DNA from: Akkermansia muciniphila
GTDB lineage: Bacteria; Verrucomicrobiota; Verrucomicrobiia; Verrucomicrobiales; DEV007
Assembly (NCBI GenBank): GCA_945883495.1
Contig: CAMCXS010000012.1
Span: 1-64,000 of the forward strand
Direction: 5' to 3'
Length of the DNA: 64,000 nt
In this document: positions 28,391-37,568 of the stretch, in pieces
How positions within the stretch are numbered: the first letter of the stretch is position 1
Layout of the letters: each line of letters begins with the position of its first letter
Made by a program: the position numbers and the translations under genes
Notes under the pieces: model-generated
Told to the model about the DNA's origin: nothing
The model's database searches: none
The model's input: the letters and a program-made list of their open reading frames with translations, nothing else

Positions 28391-29746
28391 TTACTTCGCC
28401 AAGCCGCGTACGGACTCCAAGTAGGCCGAGAGGCTGGGATCGGGCCGCAAGACCAGGGCTTGTTCCAGCAATTCCACCGCTTTGCCAAACTGGCCGCGCT
28501 CCACGAGCAGTTGCCCATGGCGGCGCAACGCTTCTTCCTCGGACTCCGGCTCTCGCGCGGCTTGTTCGTAGAGGAGATAGGCTTCCTCAAAGCGGTCTTC
28601 CCGCGCCCGGAAACGTGCCAACAAGATGAGCGCCAAGCCATCCAACGGATCCTTGGCCACGATCGCCTCCACCCGCGCCGCGCCCTGGCTCCCCTCGCCC
28701 GTCTCCAGCTCAATCAGGGCAAGGCAGCGGTCCAAGCGGTGGCCATCGGCATCGCCGGCCGGGCGGCTGGCCACGGGGAATTTCTGGCCGACCAAGTCCG
28801 CCAGATCCTTGGCTTGCGCCCAGTCGCGATGCCCGCAGAGCGCCTCAACGGCTTGCACGGCCCGGCCAAACGGAGCGGGTGGCGTCGCATTGACCGCGGC
28901 TTGGTAGGCTTCCAGGGCGGAGCCGGGCATCGATTCATTGAGATAGAGATGGCCCAGGGAAATCAGCTGGGCGCCTTCCAATTTGCCCATGCGGCGGACG
29001 AACTCGAGATTGGCGATGGCTTCCACCGGTTTGCCGAGACGATTCAGGGCGTCGGACTGGCCGAGCCAATGAAACGGATTTTCCGGGTGTGCGACGATCA
29101 GTTCGTTGAAGATGGAGACGGTGGCCTGGGGATCTTCAAGCGCCAAGAGCGCCTCGGCCTCGCCCAGCTTCCACTGCGGTTCTTCGGGCATGCTCAACTG
29201 CGCCAAGCGATAGGCCTGCAAGGCGGCTTGATGGCGGCCGGCCGTTGAATGCACATAGCCGAGGAGCCCGAGGGTCAACCCATCCTGGGCGCCGAGTTCC
29301 AACGCGCGGAGAAGATGCGGTTTGGCGGCCTCGAACTCATTGCGCCGCACCAGGGCCACCGCCAGATTGCGATGCGCGTCCCGGAAGCTCGGGTAGAGGG
29401 CGAGCGCCTTTTCAAATTGCTTCTCCGCCTCTTCGTTTTTTTCGGTCTCGAAGTAGAGGTTCCCCAAGCTGAAAAGCAACGCGGCACTGCGTGGCAGCAG
29501 CTCACTTCCCGTCAGCGCGGCGATGGCGCCATTGCGATCCTCTGCTCGCATCTTGGTGGCCACGGCATCGAGCACCGTGCGTTCCTCGGAGGAGATCGTC
29601 GGCTCGATCCGGGCATCGGTCCCATAGCTGGCGGTGAAGGCGCGGCGGAAGGTTTCGCTCTTCCACAGCGGATCGACCGGCGCCGGCTCCGCGATTGCGA
29701 AACAGGGCACCACCCAAGCAAGGATCAATCTCAACGAAACCTTCAT
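28391..29746 (-). CDS. Exported TPR protein, last gene of the TonB2-like operon
   Basis: The 451-residue protein has a signal peptide (MKVSLRLILAWVVPCFAIA) and about nine TPR-like helical hairpins, for example LGNLYFETEKNEEAEKQFEKAL. It is separated from tonB by only 11 bp. TPR proteins end comparable TonB2-type operons in Vibrio and related bacteria, as known to me, where they are thought to assist the TonB complex in the periplasm. No catalytic motif is visible. Confidence 0.8.
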   Translation of the reverse strand: MKVSLRLILAWVVPCFAIAEPAPVDPLWKSETFRRAFTASYGTDARIEPTISSEERTVLDAVATKMRAEDRNGAIAALTGSELLPRSAALLFSLGNLYFETEKNEEAEKQFEKALALYPSFRDAHRNLAVALVRRNEFEAAKPHLLRALELGAQDGLTLGLLGYVHSTAGRHQAALQAYRLAQLSMPEEPQWKLGEAEALLALEDPQATVSIFNELIVAHPENPFHWLGQSDALNRLGKPVEAIANLEFVRRMGKLEGAQLISLGHLYLNESMPGSALEAYQAAVNATPPAPFGRAVQAVEALCGHRDWAQAKDLADLVGQKFPVASRPAGDADGHRLDRCLALIELETGEGSQGAARVEAIVAKDPLDGLALILLARFRAREDRFEEAYLLYEQAAREPESEEEALRRHGQLLVERGQFGKAVELLEQALVLRPDPSLSAYLESVRGLAK

Positions 29747-29757
29747 AACCTATCAAA

Positions 29758-30489
29758 TCAGGGACGCAGGATCAGCGGCCAACGGTAAATCGCCATCACC
29801 GGCCGCCCGTTCTTGCGGGGCACAGAAAATCGGGCCCTGGAAGCAAAGCTGCGCGCCATGGTCGCGAATTCGGGATGCGAGCAGGACAGAATGCTGCGCA
29901 CCGAAACGCTTCCGGAAGGACTGATCGCCACTTCAAGAACCGCTCTTCCCTCCCGGACGCCCTGGCGCAACAAGGTGGAGGGAAAGGCCACGTCCGGGCT
30001 GTTCAACAGCCGCGGCGTGCCATCCAATTCCCCGACCGAGTAGGATGCTTTGGTGACTGGACTCGACGTCGGGCCGCTCGGGCTGCTCACCGCCACCTTC
30101 CGCGGCGGAGCCGTGAGTTGCTTCGTCGGCACTGGGGCCAACGGCTGCGGAGCGATCTCCACCGCGAACTCGGAGGTGATCATGGTGAAATCGATCTCCT
30201 GATCCACCACGGCCTTGAGCGCGGGCGCGTCCGAGTTGATCTGGATATCAAGCTTCGGCAACGCCGGGGGCGGTGGTGGGGGCGGTTCTTCGAAATCTGG
30301 CGGGGGCGGCGGAGGCGGAGCCGGCATGGCCAATGGCGGCATGGTCTCGATCTGCCGGATGGTTTGCACCGGCGTGTCCTGCAGCCGCGTCAGCACCAGA
30401 AAGGCGACCAACAGCCCAGCGGCCCCGGTCGATCCGGCGATACGGCCCAAGCCCCGCAGCACTCTTCCACTGGTCCAGGCCGCTTCCAT
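29758..30489 (-). CDS. tonB: TonB-family energy transducer
   Basis: The 243-residue protein has one N-terminal transmembrane helix (about 22-36), a proline-rich spacer (PAPPPPPPPDFEEPPPPPPP, about 55-75) that spans the periplasm, and a C-terminal TonB domain (about 155-243, with SYSVGELDGTPRLLN and GRAVLEVAISPSGSV). TonB passes energy from ExbB/ExbD to outer-membrane receptors. No TonB-dependent receptor gene lies in the window, so the cargo is unknown. It starts four bases after exbD stops. Confidence 0.92.
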   Translation of the reverse strand: MEAAWTSGRVLRGLGRIAGSTGAAGLLVAFLVLTRLQDTPVQTIRQIETMPPLAMPAPPPPPPPDFEEPPPPPPPALPKLDIQINSDAPALKAVVDQEIDFTMITSEFAVEIAPQPLAPVPTKQLTAPPRKVAVSSPSGPTSSPVTKASYSVGELDGTPRLLNSPDVAFPSTLLRQGVREGRAVLEVAISPSGSVSVRSILSCSHPEFATMARSFASRARFSVPRKNGRPVMAIYRWPLILRP

Positions 30490-30493
30490 CAGA

Positions 30494-30913
30494 TCAGTTT
30501 CCTCCGACCGTTGAGACGAACACCTTGGTCGCCCCCGCGAGTTTGGCCTCGTCGAGTACCTTGACCGTGATTTCGGTGGGCGTGCGCCGGTCCGCTTGGA
30601 TGATCACCGGTTGATCCTGGCCACTCTCCCGCAACCGCACCACAATGGCGCGGATGCTGCCCGTGCCGATCTCCCGCCCGGCGTGAAACACCCGGCCTTC
30701 CGGGGTGATGCCGATGAGAATGCTGTTCTGCTCCAGATCCTTCTGCGAGGCGGCCCTGGGCTTCTCCACGTCGAGCCCGGTTTCCTCGACGAACACCGAG
30801 GTCACGATGAAGAAGATCAACAGGATAAAGACGCAGTCGATCAGGGGCGCGATATCGATCGTGCTGGTCTCTTGAGGCGTGGCCTCGCTGAAGCGGCTGA
30901 ATCGTTTACCCAT
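30494..30913 (-). CDS. exbD: ExbD/TolR-family proton-channel subunit
   Basis: The 139-residue protein has one membrane helix containing IDIAPLIDCVFILLIFF, in which Asp26 is the proton-carrying residue of the ExbD family. The periplasmic domain follows (ADRRTPTEITVKVLDEAKLAG). It works with ExbB to drive TonB. Its start overlaps the exbB stop by eight bases. Confidence 0.93.
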   Translation of the reverse strand: MGKRFSRFSEATPQETSTIDIAPLIDCVFILLIFFIVTSVFVEETGLDVEKPRAASQKDLEQNSILIGITPEGRVFHAGREIGTGSIRAIVVRLRESGQDQPVIIQADRRTPTEITVKVLDEAKLAGATKVFVSTVGGN

Positions 30914-31493
30914 GGCCGACAGAGGTGGGAGCCGCCGCAGCGGCCACGGTGAGACGGTCGAACCGCACCCGGAGCAGGTCGAGCCGATGCTTGAGCAGCG
31001 AACAGACGATGAAGGAGGGCACCGCGATGATCAAGCCGGCTTGCGTCGTGATCAGCGCTTCGGAAATCCCCCGTGAGATGACTTCGCTGGTAGCGCTCCG
31101 GGCAATCGCCATCCCCGAGAAGGTCTTAAACATGCCCGAGACCGTGCCGAGCAGTCCAATCAGCGGAGCGGAGGTGACCAGCACAAAGGTGAAAATGATG
31201 TGTCGCTCCGGCCGGGCGAAGAGCCGGTGCCCCGCTTCTTGCAGGAGGATCAATCCGCCCCGGGCATCCAAGACTTGCCGCAGCTTCCGCAGCGCCTCGG
31301 GATCGAGATCACGGTGCCCTAACAGTTTGCGCCAGTCTCTCGAAGGCAGGATCGGGCTCCCCGCGAAACGCACGCCGTCCCAAACCGACATCAGGGAAAA
31401 GGCAATCGCCAACGCCAACCCGACCAAGGCGTAGAGAAACGTGCCCCCCTCGAGGAAGAGCGCCTGAAGCTCGTGGACGATCTTCGCACTCAT
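30906..31493 (-). CDS. exbB: ExbB/TolQ-family channel protein (short form)
   Basis: The 195-residue protein carries the MotA/TolQ/ExbB domain with three membrane helices and the conserved LIGLLGTVSGMFKTFSGMA and ISEALITTQAGLIIAVPSF segments. It forms the pentameric channel with ExbD. Its start overlaps the stop of the larger ExbB-like gene (ATGA). Two ExbB-type genes in series are the mark of a TonB2-like system. Confidence 0.9.
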   Translation of the reverse strand: MSAKIVHELQALFLEGGTFLYALVGLALAIAFSLMSVWDGVRFAGSPILPSRDWRKLLGHRDLDPEALRKLRQVLDARGGLILLQEAGHRLFARPERHIIFTFVLVTSAPLIGLLGTVSGMFKTFSGMAIARSATSEVISRGISEALITTQAGLIIAVPSFIVCSLLKHRLDLLRVRFDRLTVAAAAAPTSVGHG

Positions 31494-32878
31494 GCTTCTG
31501 CTCCATCGCCGGTTTCCACTCCGTTGAGGAAGGCGATGCTCGTCATCTCCATGGCCGCGCGGATGCCTTGAACGCGCCGGCTCAAGAACGCGTGCAAAAT
31601 GAGCGCCGGGATCGCCACCACGAGGCCGAACTCGGTGGTGATCAACGCTTCGGAAATCCCGGATGCGAGGGATTTGGCATCGCCCGTGCCGAAGATCGTG
31701 ATCAGCTTGAAGGTGTGAATCATCCCGGTGACCGTGCCCAGCAGTCCGAGCAACGGAGCCGCCGCCGAAGCGATCGCAATCACCGGCAGCCCACGTTGCA
31801 GCGGCGGTTGGGCTTCGAGGTACTGCTCGTAAAGAGCCTCCTCAATTTCATCCCGAGTGCGCTTTTCCCCACTGAGTTCGATCCCCCTCGTCAACAGGGC
31901 CCGTGCCGGATGCTGAATGCGCTCCGCCGCTTGCAGCGCTTCGTCGCGCTTGCCTTGCTTCAAGGAGGCCAAGATTGCGCCAACGGAACGAGCCGAAAGA
32001 TCGCGAATCCGCAGCAATTGGAACATCTTCACCAAGCCGCCCAACGTCGCCGCCAGCGCCAACGCCAAGATCGGATACATCCAAAGCCCACCGGCCAAGA
32101 AATGCTCGGTGACCGATTCCCCGGCTTCATCCAATGCCACCGCCGAACCAAGCGTCGAATCGAAGGCAAGGTCCGCGCTCCCGCCCTTGGCCACCTGCGC
32201 GATCGCGTCGGCACGGGCGATGCCTGGCAGCACCCGCGGCCGCAACCCGTCTCCGGCATCGGTCAAACCGGCCACTTTGCCGTCGGCGGAGCGGAACCAA
32301 CCTACGGGCCCCGCCACCACGAACTGACCGGCATGCAGCGTCCCAGCGACGTCGAGCGCCTCACCCTCCACGACCCGCGCTGTACCGGCCTGGGCCAACC
32401 AGTTCGCCGCGCTCGCCGCCACCTGGGTGCGAGCCTCGCTGGCGGCGTGGATGGAATCGGCATCGAAGCCCTTAAAAAGTTTTTCCAGGGTGGCCGCTTC
32501 CGAAGGGTGCAAGGCCACCTCGAACTCCTTGCGGAATTCCGAGAGCAAGCCGTCGATGTAATTCGCCTCGTCGCGCCACTTGCGCACTTCGATCGAGAGC
32601 GACTGCAAATCGTGGAGAACGGCATCGCGTTCTTGGCGGGCCAACTCAGCCGTTTCGCGCTTCACCCGGAGATCGGACGCGATTTTGGCGGTCTCGGTGG
32701 ACAGCGCGGGCTTTTCCTTGGCGATCCGCGCCCGGACCTCCGCGAGTTTTTGCAGTTCGGCGGCGAGATCGGCATCGATGGCACTCGCGGCCGTACGATA
32801 CGCGGCTTCCGGGTCGGGAGTCTGGGCGGCAGCCGGAATTGCCAACAAGAGGCCCAGGAAGATGGAAATGCGTTTCAT
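31490..32878 (-). CDS. TtpC-like large ExbB/TolQ protein with periplasmic coiled-coil domain
   Basis: The 462-residue protein has a signal peptide (MKRISIFLGLLLAIPAAAQ) and a periplasmic coiled-coil region (about 25-130, KIASDLRVKRETAELARQER). A linker domain and then a MotA/TolQ/ExbB membrane domain follow (about 270-450, LLGLLGTVTGMIHTFKLI, ISEALITTEFGLVVAIPAL). This layout matches TtpC, the fourth component of the TonB2 system of Vibrio. The ATG at 32878 is chosen for its clean signal peptide; an upstream in-frame start would extend into the DUF3450 gene. Start and upstream stop overlap as TGATG-type. Confidence 0.85.
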   Translation of the reverse strand: MKRISIFLGLLLAIPAAAQTPDPEAAYRTAASAIDADLAAELQKLAEVRARIAKEKPALSTETAKIASDLRVKRETAELARQERDAVLHDLQSLSIEVRKWRDEANYIDGLLSEFRKEFEVALHPSEAATLEKLFKGFDADSIHAASEARTQVAASAANWLAQAGTARVVEGEALDVAGTLHAGQFVVAGPVGWFRSADGKVAGLTDAGDGLRPRVLPGIARADAIAQVAKGGSADLAFDSTLGSAVALDEAGESVTEHFLAGGLWMYPILALALAATLGGLVKMFQLLRIRDLSARSVGAILASLKQGKRDEALQAAERIQHPARALLTRGIELSGEKRTRDEIEEALYEQYLEAQPPLQRGLPVIAIASAAAPLLGLLGTVTGMIHTFKLITIFGTGDAKSLASGISEALITTEFGLVVAIPALILHAFLSRRVQGIRAAMEMTSIAFLNGVETGDGAEA

Positions 32879-33648
32879 CACTTGGCCTCGACCGGGAGCG
32901 CCACAAAGCCCGGGACTTTCTCTTTGCGTTGCATGGCGATGACCTCGCGGACCCGGCTGTGGAGCGCGGGTTGCTCCTTCCAAGTCCAGCCTTTGGGGCC
33001 CGGACGGCCGATCCCCGCGTGGCTGCCGCTCTGATCGGCATACCAGGCTTGGGCCAGGCCGAGATAGACGACATCGACCATCACCTGCTTGCCGCCGACT
33101 TCGCGAATCTCCGGATAGACCGTGATGGCGCGCTCAAACCGGCCCGCTTCGCCCAAACTCAGCAAAACATCCCGCCAACGGTCCTGGAGCGAGGCATCCG
33201 AGGACGGATGCTCCAACCGGGCCAGGACGTCCGCCAACTTCTCTTGAAGCGGGGCGGGCAACGACGGAGCGGTCGTGCGTAGGGTAGATTCCAGCTCCGC
33301 GACCTCCGTCTCCAACTGTTTCCGGCGCGAGCCCAAGGCGGTCTTCTCCGCCCGCAGCTCGCCGAGTTCGGTTTCTGCGTCTTTGACCCGGCCTCCGGCG
33401 GCGGTGATGAGGCGATCGAGCCGTTCGATCTCCTTCTGACGGACCTCGTTGAGACGGGACATCGATTCCTTGTCCGCCTCCCATTCGGAAGCCTCGGCGC
33501 TGATCGCCTGCTTGGCGCGGACCCACTCGCGAACCTTCTCCTGGACCACGGCGGCGGGCGGAGCGGGCTGTTGCGCACGGAGCCCGGCCAGAGGCCACAA
33601 TGCGCTGGCGGCGAATACGATCCGGACAAGTGGGGACGAGTACAGCAT
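32878..33648 (-). CDS. DUF3450-family periplasmic coiled-coil protein
   Basis: The 256-residue exported protein has a signal peptide (VRIVFAASALWPLAGLRAQ) and a long coiled coil (about 60-140, rich in Glu, Arg and Leu). A C-terminal part with VVYLGLAQAWYADQSG matches DUF3450, a family found first in TonB2/TtpC operons. It is the first gene of the operon, preceded by a promoter candidate at 33677-33720. The function is unknown, but the coiled coil could pair with that of the TtpC-like protein, which is inference. Confidence 0.82.
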   Translation of the reverse strand: MLYSSPLVRIVFAASALWPLAGLRAQQPAPPAAVVQEKVREWVRAKQAISAEASEWEADKESMSRLNEVRQKEIERLDRLITAAGGRVKDAETELGELRAEKTALGSRRKQLETEVAELESTLRTTAPSLPAPLQEKLADVLARLEHPSSDASLQDRWRDVLLSLGEAGRFERAITVYPEIREVGGKQVMVDVVYLGLAQAWYADQSGSHAGIGRPGPKGWTWKEQPALHSRVREVIAMQRKEKVPGFVALPVEAK

Positions 33649-33676
33649 GAAATTAGAGGATCGCCATGAGATAGAC

Positions 33677-33720
33677 GGCGAAAATTCGCCTATTTAGCTG
33701 CAATTGAGACTCAGTCGCAA
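33677..33720 (-). promoter_or_regulatory. Promoter and operator-like repeat before the TonB2-like operon
   Basis: On the minus strand TTGCGA (33715-33720), 18 bp, TAAATA (33691-33696) form a plausible promoter. Directly after it lies an inverted repeat, GGCGAA-AA-TTCGCC on the plus strand (33677-33690), near the expected transcription start. It does not look like a Fur box. Operator function is inferred. Confidence 0.4.
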
Positions 33721-33789
33721 GTGAAATCTGCAAGAGTTTTTCGAGTCTTGCCAGAACAGAAACCCAACCGCGTCCGGAGCCGCTTCCAG

Positions 33790-36700
33790 TTAGGCTTCAA
33801 CGGATTCGGACGGTTCGATCGGCGACGCCTCGTCAGTCGCCGCCACCTCAACGTCGGCCTCCGCCACCGATTCGACCGCAGCGATCGTTTCCGTGTTCCC
33901 CGCGGGGTTGGCGATGCCAGCGAAGCGCTCCCGGCCGCGGGCGACCTGGGCCTCTTGCAACTGATGCTTAAGCAGCCCTTGCGGATCGTTTTGGACGATC
34001 TCCAGGTTCAACTTGGTGAGGTGGGCCTTGGCTTTGGCCTCATTGGCCTCGGCTTCCTTGGCCGCGAGCTCCAATTTCTCAAGCTCGGCTTGTTGCTTGG
34101 CCAGCGCCGCTTTGCGCTCTTGATCCGCCAGCTCGCGTTGGCGCTCTTGCTCCCGCTGCGCGATTTCCAGGTTCTTCAGCGTCAGCGCCGCATCGCGATC
34201 CGCCTTGGCGTGCATCGCGTCCCGCTCCCTTTCGTAGACTTCCTTCTCCTTCGCGTGAACTTTGGTCTGCCGTTCGAACGCCTTTTCCTGTTGTTCCAGC
34301 GCTTTGGCGTGCATCTCGAAGACACGAAGCTGCTGCTCCTGCCGGTCGTACTCCAAGACGAGCTCCCGCAATCCCTGAGCGTCGATGGGATCGTGCTTGC
34401 GCAAGTCCGCCGGAATCGCGGCCAGGGAGTTGGCCCGCTCCTTCCGTTCGTCGAATTCGCCCTTCTTCGCGGTGAATTTCACGAGAATCGGCATCGTATC
34501 GATGGCCAGGAACAGTGCCGCGAGAACGATGTATGCCGCCAGCGCGAAGTTCCCACCGGCTTCCGGGTGTTCAAACATCTCGTGCATCACCAAAGTTTGG
34601 GTCAGCATGTCCCGGCGCGGATTGTTGCGGAGATCATCCATCCGCTTCAGCTCAAGAGCGGTCAACTCATCGAGTTCCCGGCGGCGGCGCCCAAGTTCTT
34701 CCAAGGCGGAATCGATCGCTTTTTGGATTCCCTTGCGGACGTTGTCGCCCTCGGAGACTAGGTTCTGCAATTTCTTCTCCTGAAGCTGCTGCTGCAGCCC
34801 AGCCAGACGTTCGTTCTCCTGGCGCGCTTTTTGCCCACGCGCGGCGGCCACGGATTCCATCTCCCGGCGCAGCGCCTCGCCCGAAGCAGTCATCGCCTTT
34901 TGAATTTCCACCCGTCGTGACGACAAGCTGGCGATCTCTTCGCGGAGCCGTTGCAGATCAGCCCGTCGCCAAGAGAGCTGATCCGTCTCGATACTCCGGG
35001 CGCGCGGCCCGATCCCGGAAACACCGCTGCGTTGTCCGCCGATTTCTGACTCGTATTGGCGCTGCCAATCGTCCGTTTCCGTCTGCAACTGGGCGCGACG
35101 CGCTTCGGCCGTTTGCAGGCTGGTCTCAAGGGTGGCCAACTCCTGCTGGAAGGGCTTGGCCGCATCGTCGGTGCGCTGCTTGAGGAGGACCTGTTCCTCC
35201 GGGGTCAACGTTCCCGAAGCGGCCGCCTTGTCGATGGCTGCGGTGGGATTGGCCACGGCGACCTCAAACGACTGGTTATACAGAGTGCGCTGCCTTTCTA
35301 GCTCCGCCTGGGCTTCCGCCACCTTTACCTCGAGGTCCTTCTTGTCCTGGGCAAACTTCTCGCGGGCGGCGGCGATTTCCTCGGCGCGTTGCTCCTCGAT
35401 GTGGACGGTGATGGTGTCCTTGAAAATCAAGAGCGTGAGCGGGTGGGAAACGGTCATTCCCATCAACATGGCCACGACGAAGCGCAGCAGGATCGTGAAC
35501 GCCTTCCCGATGAAGCCCATATTGGGCGAGTAGGTCGCGATGATGGCACGGTCTACGAGCAAAATGATGATCGCCCAAGCCACGGCCACCAGTCCGATGA
35601 CGTAAGGATTCGTGGTCAGGGTGGAGGCGGCGTAGGAAGCCGAAAGCAACGAGAAAATGGTTGGAACCAAAACGGTGTAGCCAATGGCGCAAACCTTCTG
35701 CCGCTCGGAGTCCGAACATTCCCGAAGATCCGCCGGTCCCGCGCCGGCCAGCCAAGCCCCGAGGTTGAATTCCTCTTTGCGGCGGATCCGGGCCTGCTCT
35801 TTGAGCAATTTCTGACGAGTCTGCGCGACCTCAATCTGCGCCTTCAGCCGCTCATTCTGCCGTTTGAGCAATTTCTGTCCGCGATCAAAAACCTCGTCAT
35901 CCAGCAACTGCTCTTGATCGGCCTCCGGCACCGGCTCGGAAAGCTTCGCCTGCACTCGCGGGGAGGGAGGGGCGCTGACGCGGACCGGCACACGGTTTAC
36001 GGCCAACTCTGGACCGGCGGAAACGGTGGGCACAAATGCATTGCGAGCTAGGGCAGGCTCTTCCATCTCAGGGGCGTACACGGCGTCGTTCAGGGGTTCG
36101 ATGTCCGGTTCGGGAAGTTGCGCATCGTTCAAGGCCGTTGAGGCCGGCAGCGGGGTCTTTTGCTGATCGAGGAAATTGGGTTTTTGTCTCGCGACAGCCT
36201 TGAGGGCGGCATCACGGGCCTGCTGATTCTCTTCTTCCGCCGCTTTCTCGAGGGCCCTGCGAGCCTCCTCGACTCTTTGACGTGCGGCGCGGACGCGTTC
36301 CGCTTCCTCTTCGGCTTCGCGTTCGAGACGAGCCTTCTCGGCTTGCTGCAAACGCGCGGTTTCTTCACGAAGCAAGCGCTCTTGCTCTTCCCGCGCCAAA
36401 CGTGCCTCTTCCGCTTGGCGCAAACGCGCCTCCTGTTCCTCGCGAGCCAATCGGGCCTGCTCTTCCGCCTTTAAACGCTCGGCTTCCGCGTTTCGTTCCA
36501 GCCGGATCCGCTCCGCTTCCAAGCGATCCTGCTCGGCCTTCCGTTGGCTGGCCAAGAATGCTTCACGTCTTTCTTCCTCAATCCGCTCCCTTTGCTCTCG
36601 TTCGGCCCGGTCGGCTGCCTCACGAGCCGCGCGTTCTTCTGCCGCCTTCTTCTCCCGCAGCTCTGCGTCCTGCTCCCGGGCCCACTCTTCGCTCGCAATC

Positions 36701-37383
36701 TGAAAAGAGTCCGGCACCTCTTCCTCTGGCACCACGCGACTCTCCGGCTTGGGAACAAGCAACGGCTCATCCGAGGGCGCCAAGAAGCTCGAAGTCGTTG
36801 GGGCCTCAAGCGGCATCATCACGGGAGAAAGCTCCTCTTCCTCAACCAAATCCTCCGGTTCGTCGAAGGCCAACGACCGCTTTTCCTCCTCGATCGCGCG
36901 AGGCTCTTCCTTCGGCGCGAATCGCAGCTCATCCGAGGCCGGCAAAAAGCTCGAAGGCATGGGAGCCTCAAACGCCATCGGGACTGGGGAGATCTCCTCT
37001 TCCTTCATCTCCGTCCATCGTGGCTTCACGAATTCAACGGCCTCGGCCTCCTCCGCAGGCGGCAGGAAGCGCGACGGAGCCAATGGCGGTTCCTCGAAAC
37101 GCTCGATGGTGGCCGGAACCGCCATCTCGGGCGCCGGAACATCCAACACGCGCTGCAACCGGCGCGGCTCCTCGGTCCTCGCAAAACGGGCGGCGTAATC
37201 CAACGCACGCTGCTTGGCCCGCTCCATGTAGTTGGGCCGCTCTGGAGCCACCAACATCGGCTCAAACTCAGGGGCGTTTACTTCTGAATTTGCATGCTGC
37301 TCAAAAACATCATAAACCCGCCGAAGCTTTCTTCGACCACGCGGTTCGGTCAACACGGTTTCGGGGAAGTCTGACTGAGACAT
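33790..37383 (-). CDS. Giant DUF4407 membrane-anchored coiled-coil protein
   Basis: The 1197-residue protein has three parts. Residues 1-560 are disordered and then strongly coiled-coil (Glu/Arg/Ala-rich), including an internal duplication with ISPVPMAFEAPMPSSFLP and LSPVMMPLEAPTTSSFLA. A DUF4407-like membrane domain follows (about 570-680, including LVDRAIIATYSPNMG), then a second long coiled coil with one more membrane segment near residue 960 (NFALAAYIVLAALFLAIDTM). The final 200 residues are again coiled coil with an acidic tail. It is upstream of, and on the same strand as, the DUF3450-TonB operon (141-bp gap), and divergent from a DUF3857 gene (185-bp gap, no clear promoter seen). The ATG at 37383 is chosen because upstream sequence is not protein-like. 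The function is unknown; a structural envelope role is likely. Confidence 0.8.
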   Translation of the reverse strand: MSQSDFPETVLTEPRGRRKLRRVYDVFEQHANSEVNAPEFEPMLVAPERPNYMERAKQRALDYAARFARTEEPRRLQRVLDVPAPEMAVPATIERFEEPPLAPSRFLPPAEEAEAVEFVKPRWTEMKEEEISPVPMAFEAPMPSSFLPASDELRFAPKEEPRAIEEEKRSLAFDEPEDLVEEEELSPVMMPLEAPTTSSFLAPSDEPLLVPKPESRVVPEEEVPDSFQIASEEWAREQDAELREKKAAEERAAREAADRAEREQRERIEEERREAFLASQRKAEQDRLEAERIRLERNAEAERLKAEEQARLAREEQEARLRQAEEARLAREEQERLLREETARLQQAEKARLEREAEEEAERVRAARQRVEEARRALEKAAEEENQQARDAALKAVARQKPNFLDQQKTPLPASTALNDAQLPEPDIEPLNDAVYAPEMEEPALARNAFVPTVSAGPELAVNRVPVRVSAPPSPRVQAKLSEPVPEADQEQLLDDEVFDRGQKLLKRQNERLKAQIEVAQTRQKLLKEQARIRRKEEFNLGAWLAGAGPADLRECSDSERQKVCAIGYTVLVPTIFSLLSASYAASTLTTNPYVIGLVAVAWAIIILLVDRAIIATYSPNMGFIGKAFTILLRFVVAMLMGMTVSHPLTLLIFKDTITVHIEEQRAEEIAAAREKFAQDKKDLEVKVAEAQAELERQRTLYNQSFEVAVANPTAAIDKAAASGTLTPEEQVLLKQRTDDAAKPFQQELATLETSLQTAEARRAQLQTETDDWQRQYESEIGGQRSGVSGIGPRARSIETDQLSWRRADLQRLREEIASLSSRRVEIQKAMTASGEALRREMESVAAARGQKARQENERLAGLQQQLQEKKLQNLVSEGDNVRKGIQKAIDSALEELGRRRRELDELTALELKRMDDLRNNPRRDMLTQTLVMHEMFEHPEAGGNFALAAYIVLAALFLAIDTMPILVKFTAKKGEFDERKERANSLAAIPADLRKHDPIDAQGLRELVLEYDRQEQQLRVFEMHAKALEQQEKAFERQTKVHAKEKEVYERERDAMHAKADRDAALTLKNLEIAQREQERQRELADQERKAALAKQQAELEKLELAAKEAEANEAKAKAHLTKLNLEIVQNDPQGLLKHQLQEAQVARGRERFAGIANPAGNTETIAAVESVAEADVEVAATDEASPIEPSESVEA

Positions 37384-37568
37384 TTCGCTGACAGGGGAGG
37401 CAGAAACGCGAAGAGAGGACGGGCCTTTTAGCCGTTTCCACCGCAGGTTGCAAGAACCCTTGTCGCGGAAGGTGAAAATGTGATCAACTCTAGCCAATGT
37501 TTCAGCCGCCCAGCCTCCCCTGGCAGGCTTCCCTTGACTTTTGACCCCTCCATTTTCATTCGTGCGGC

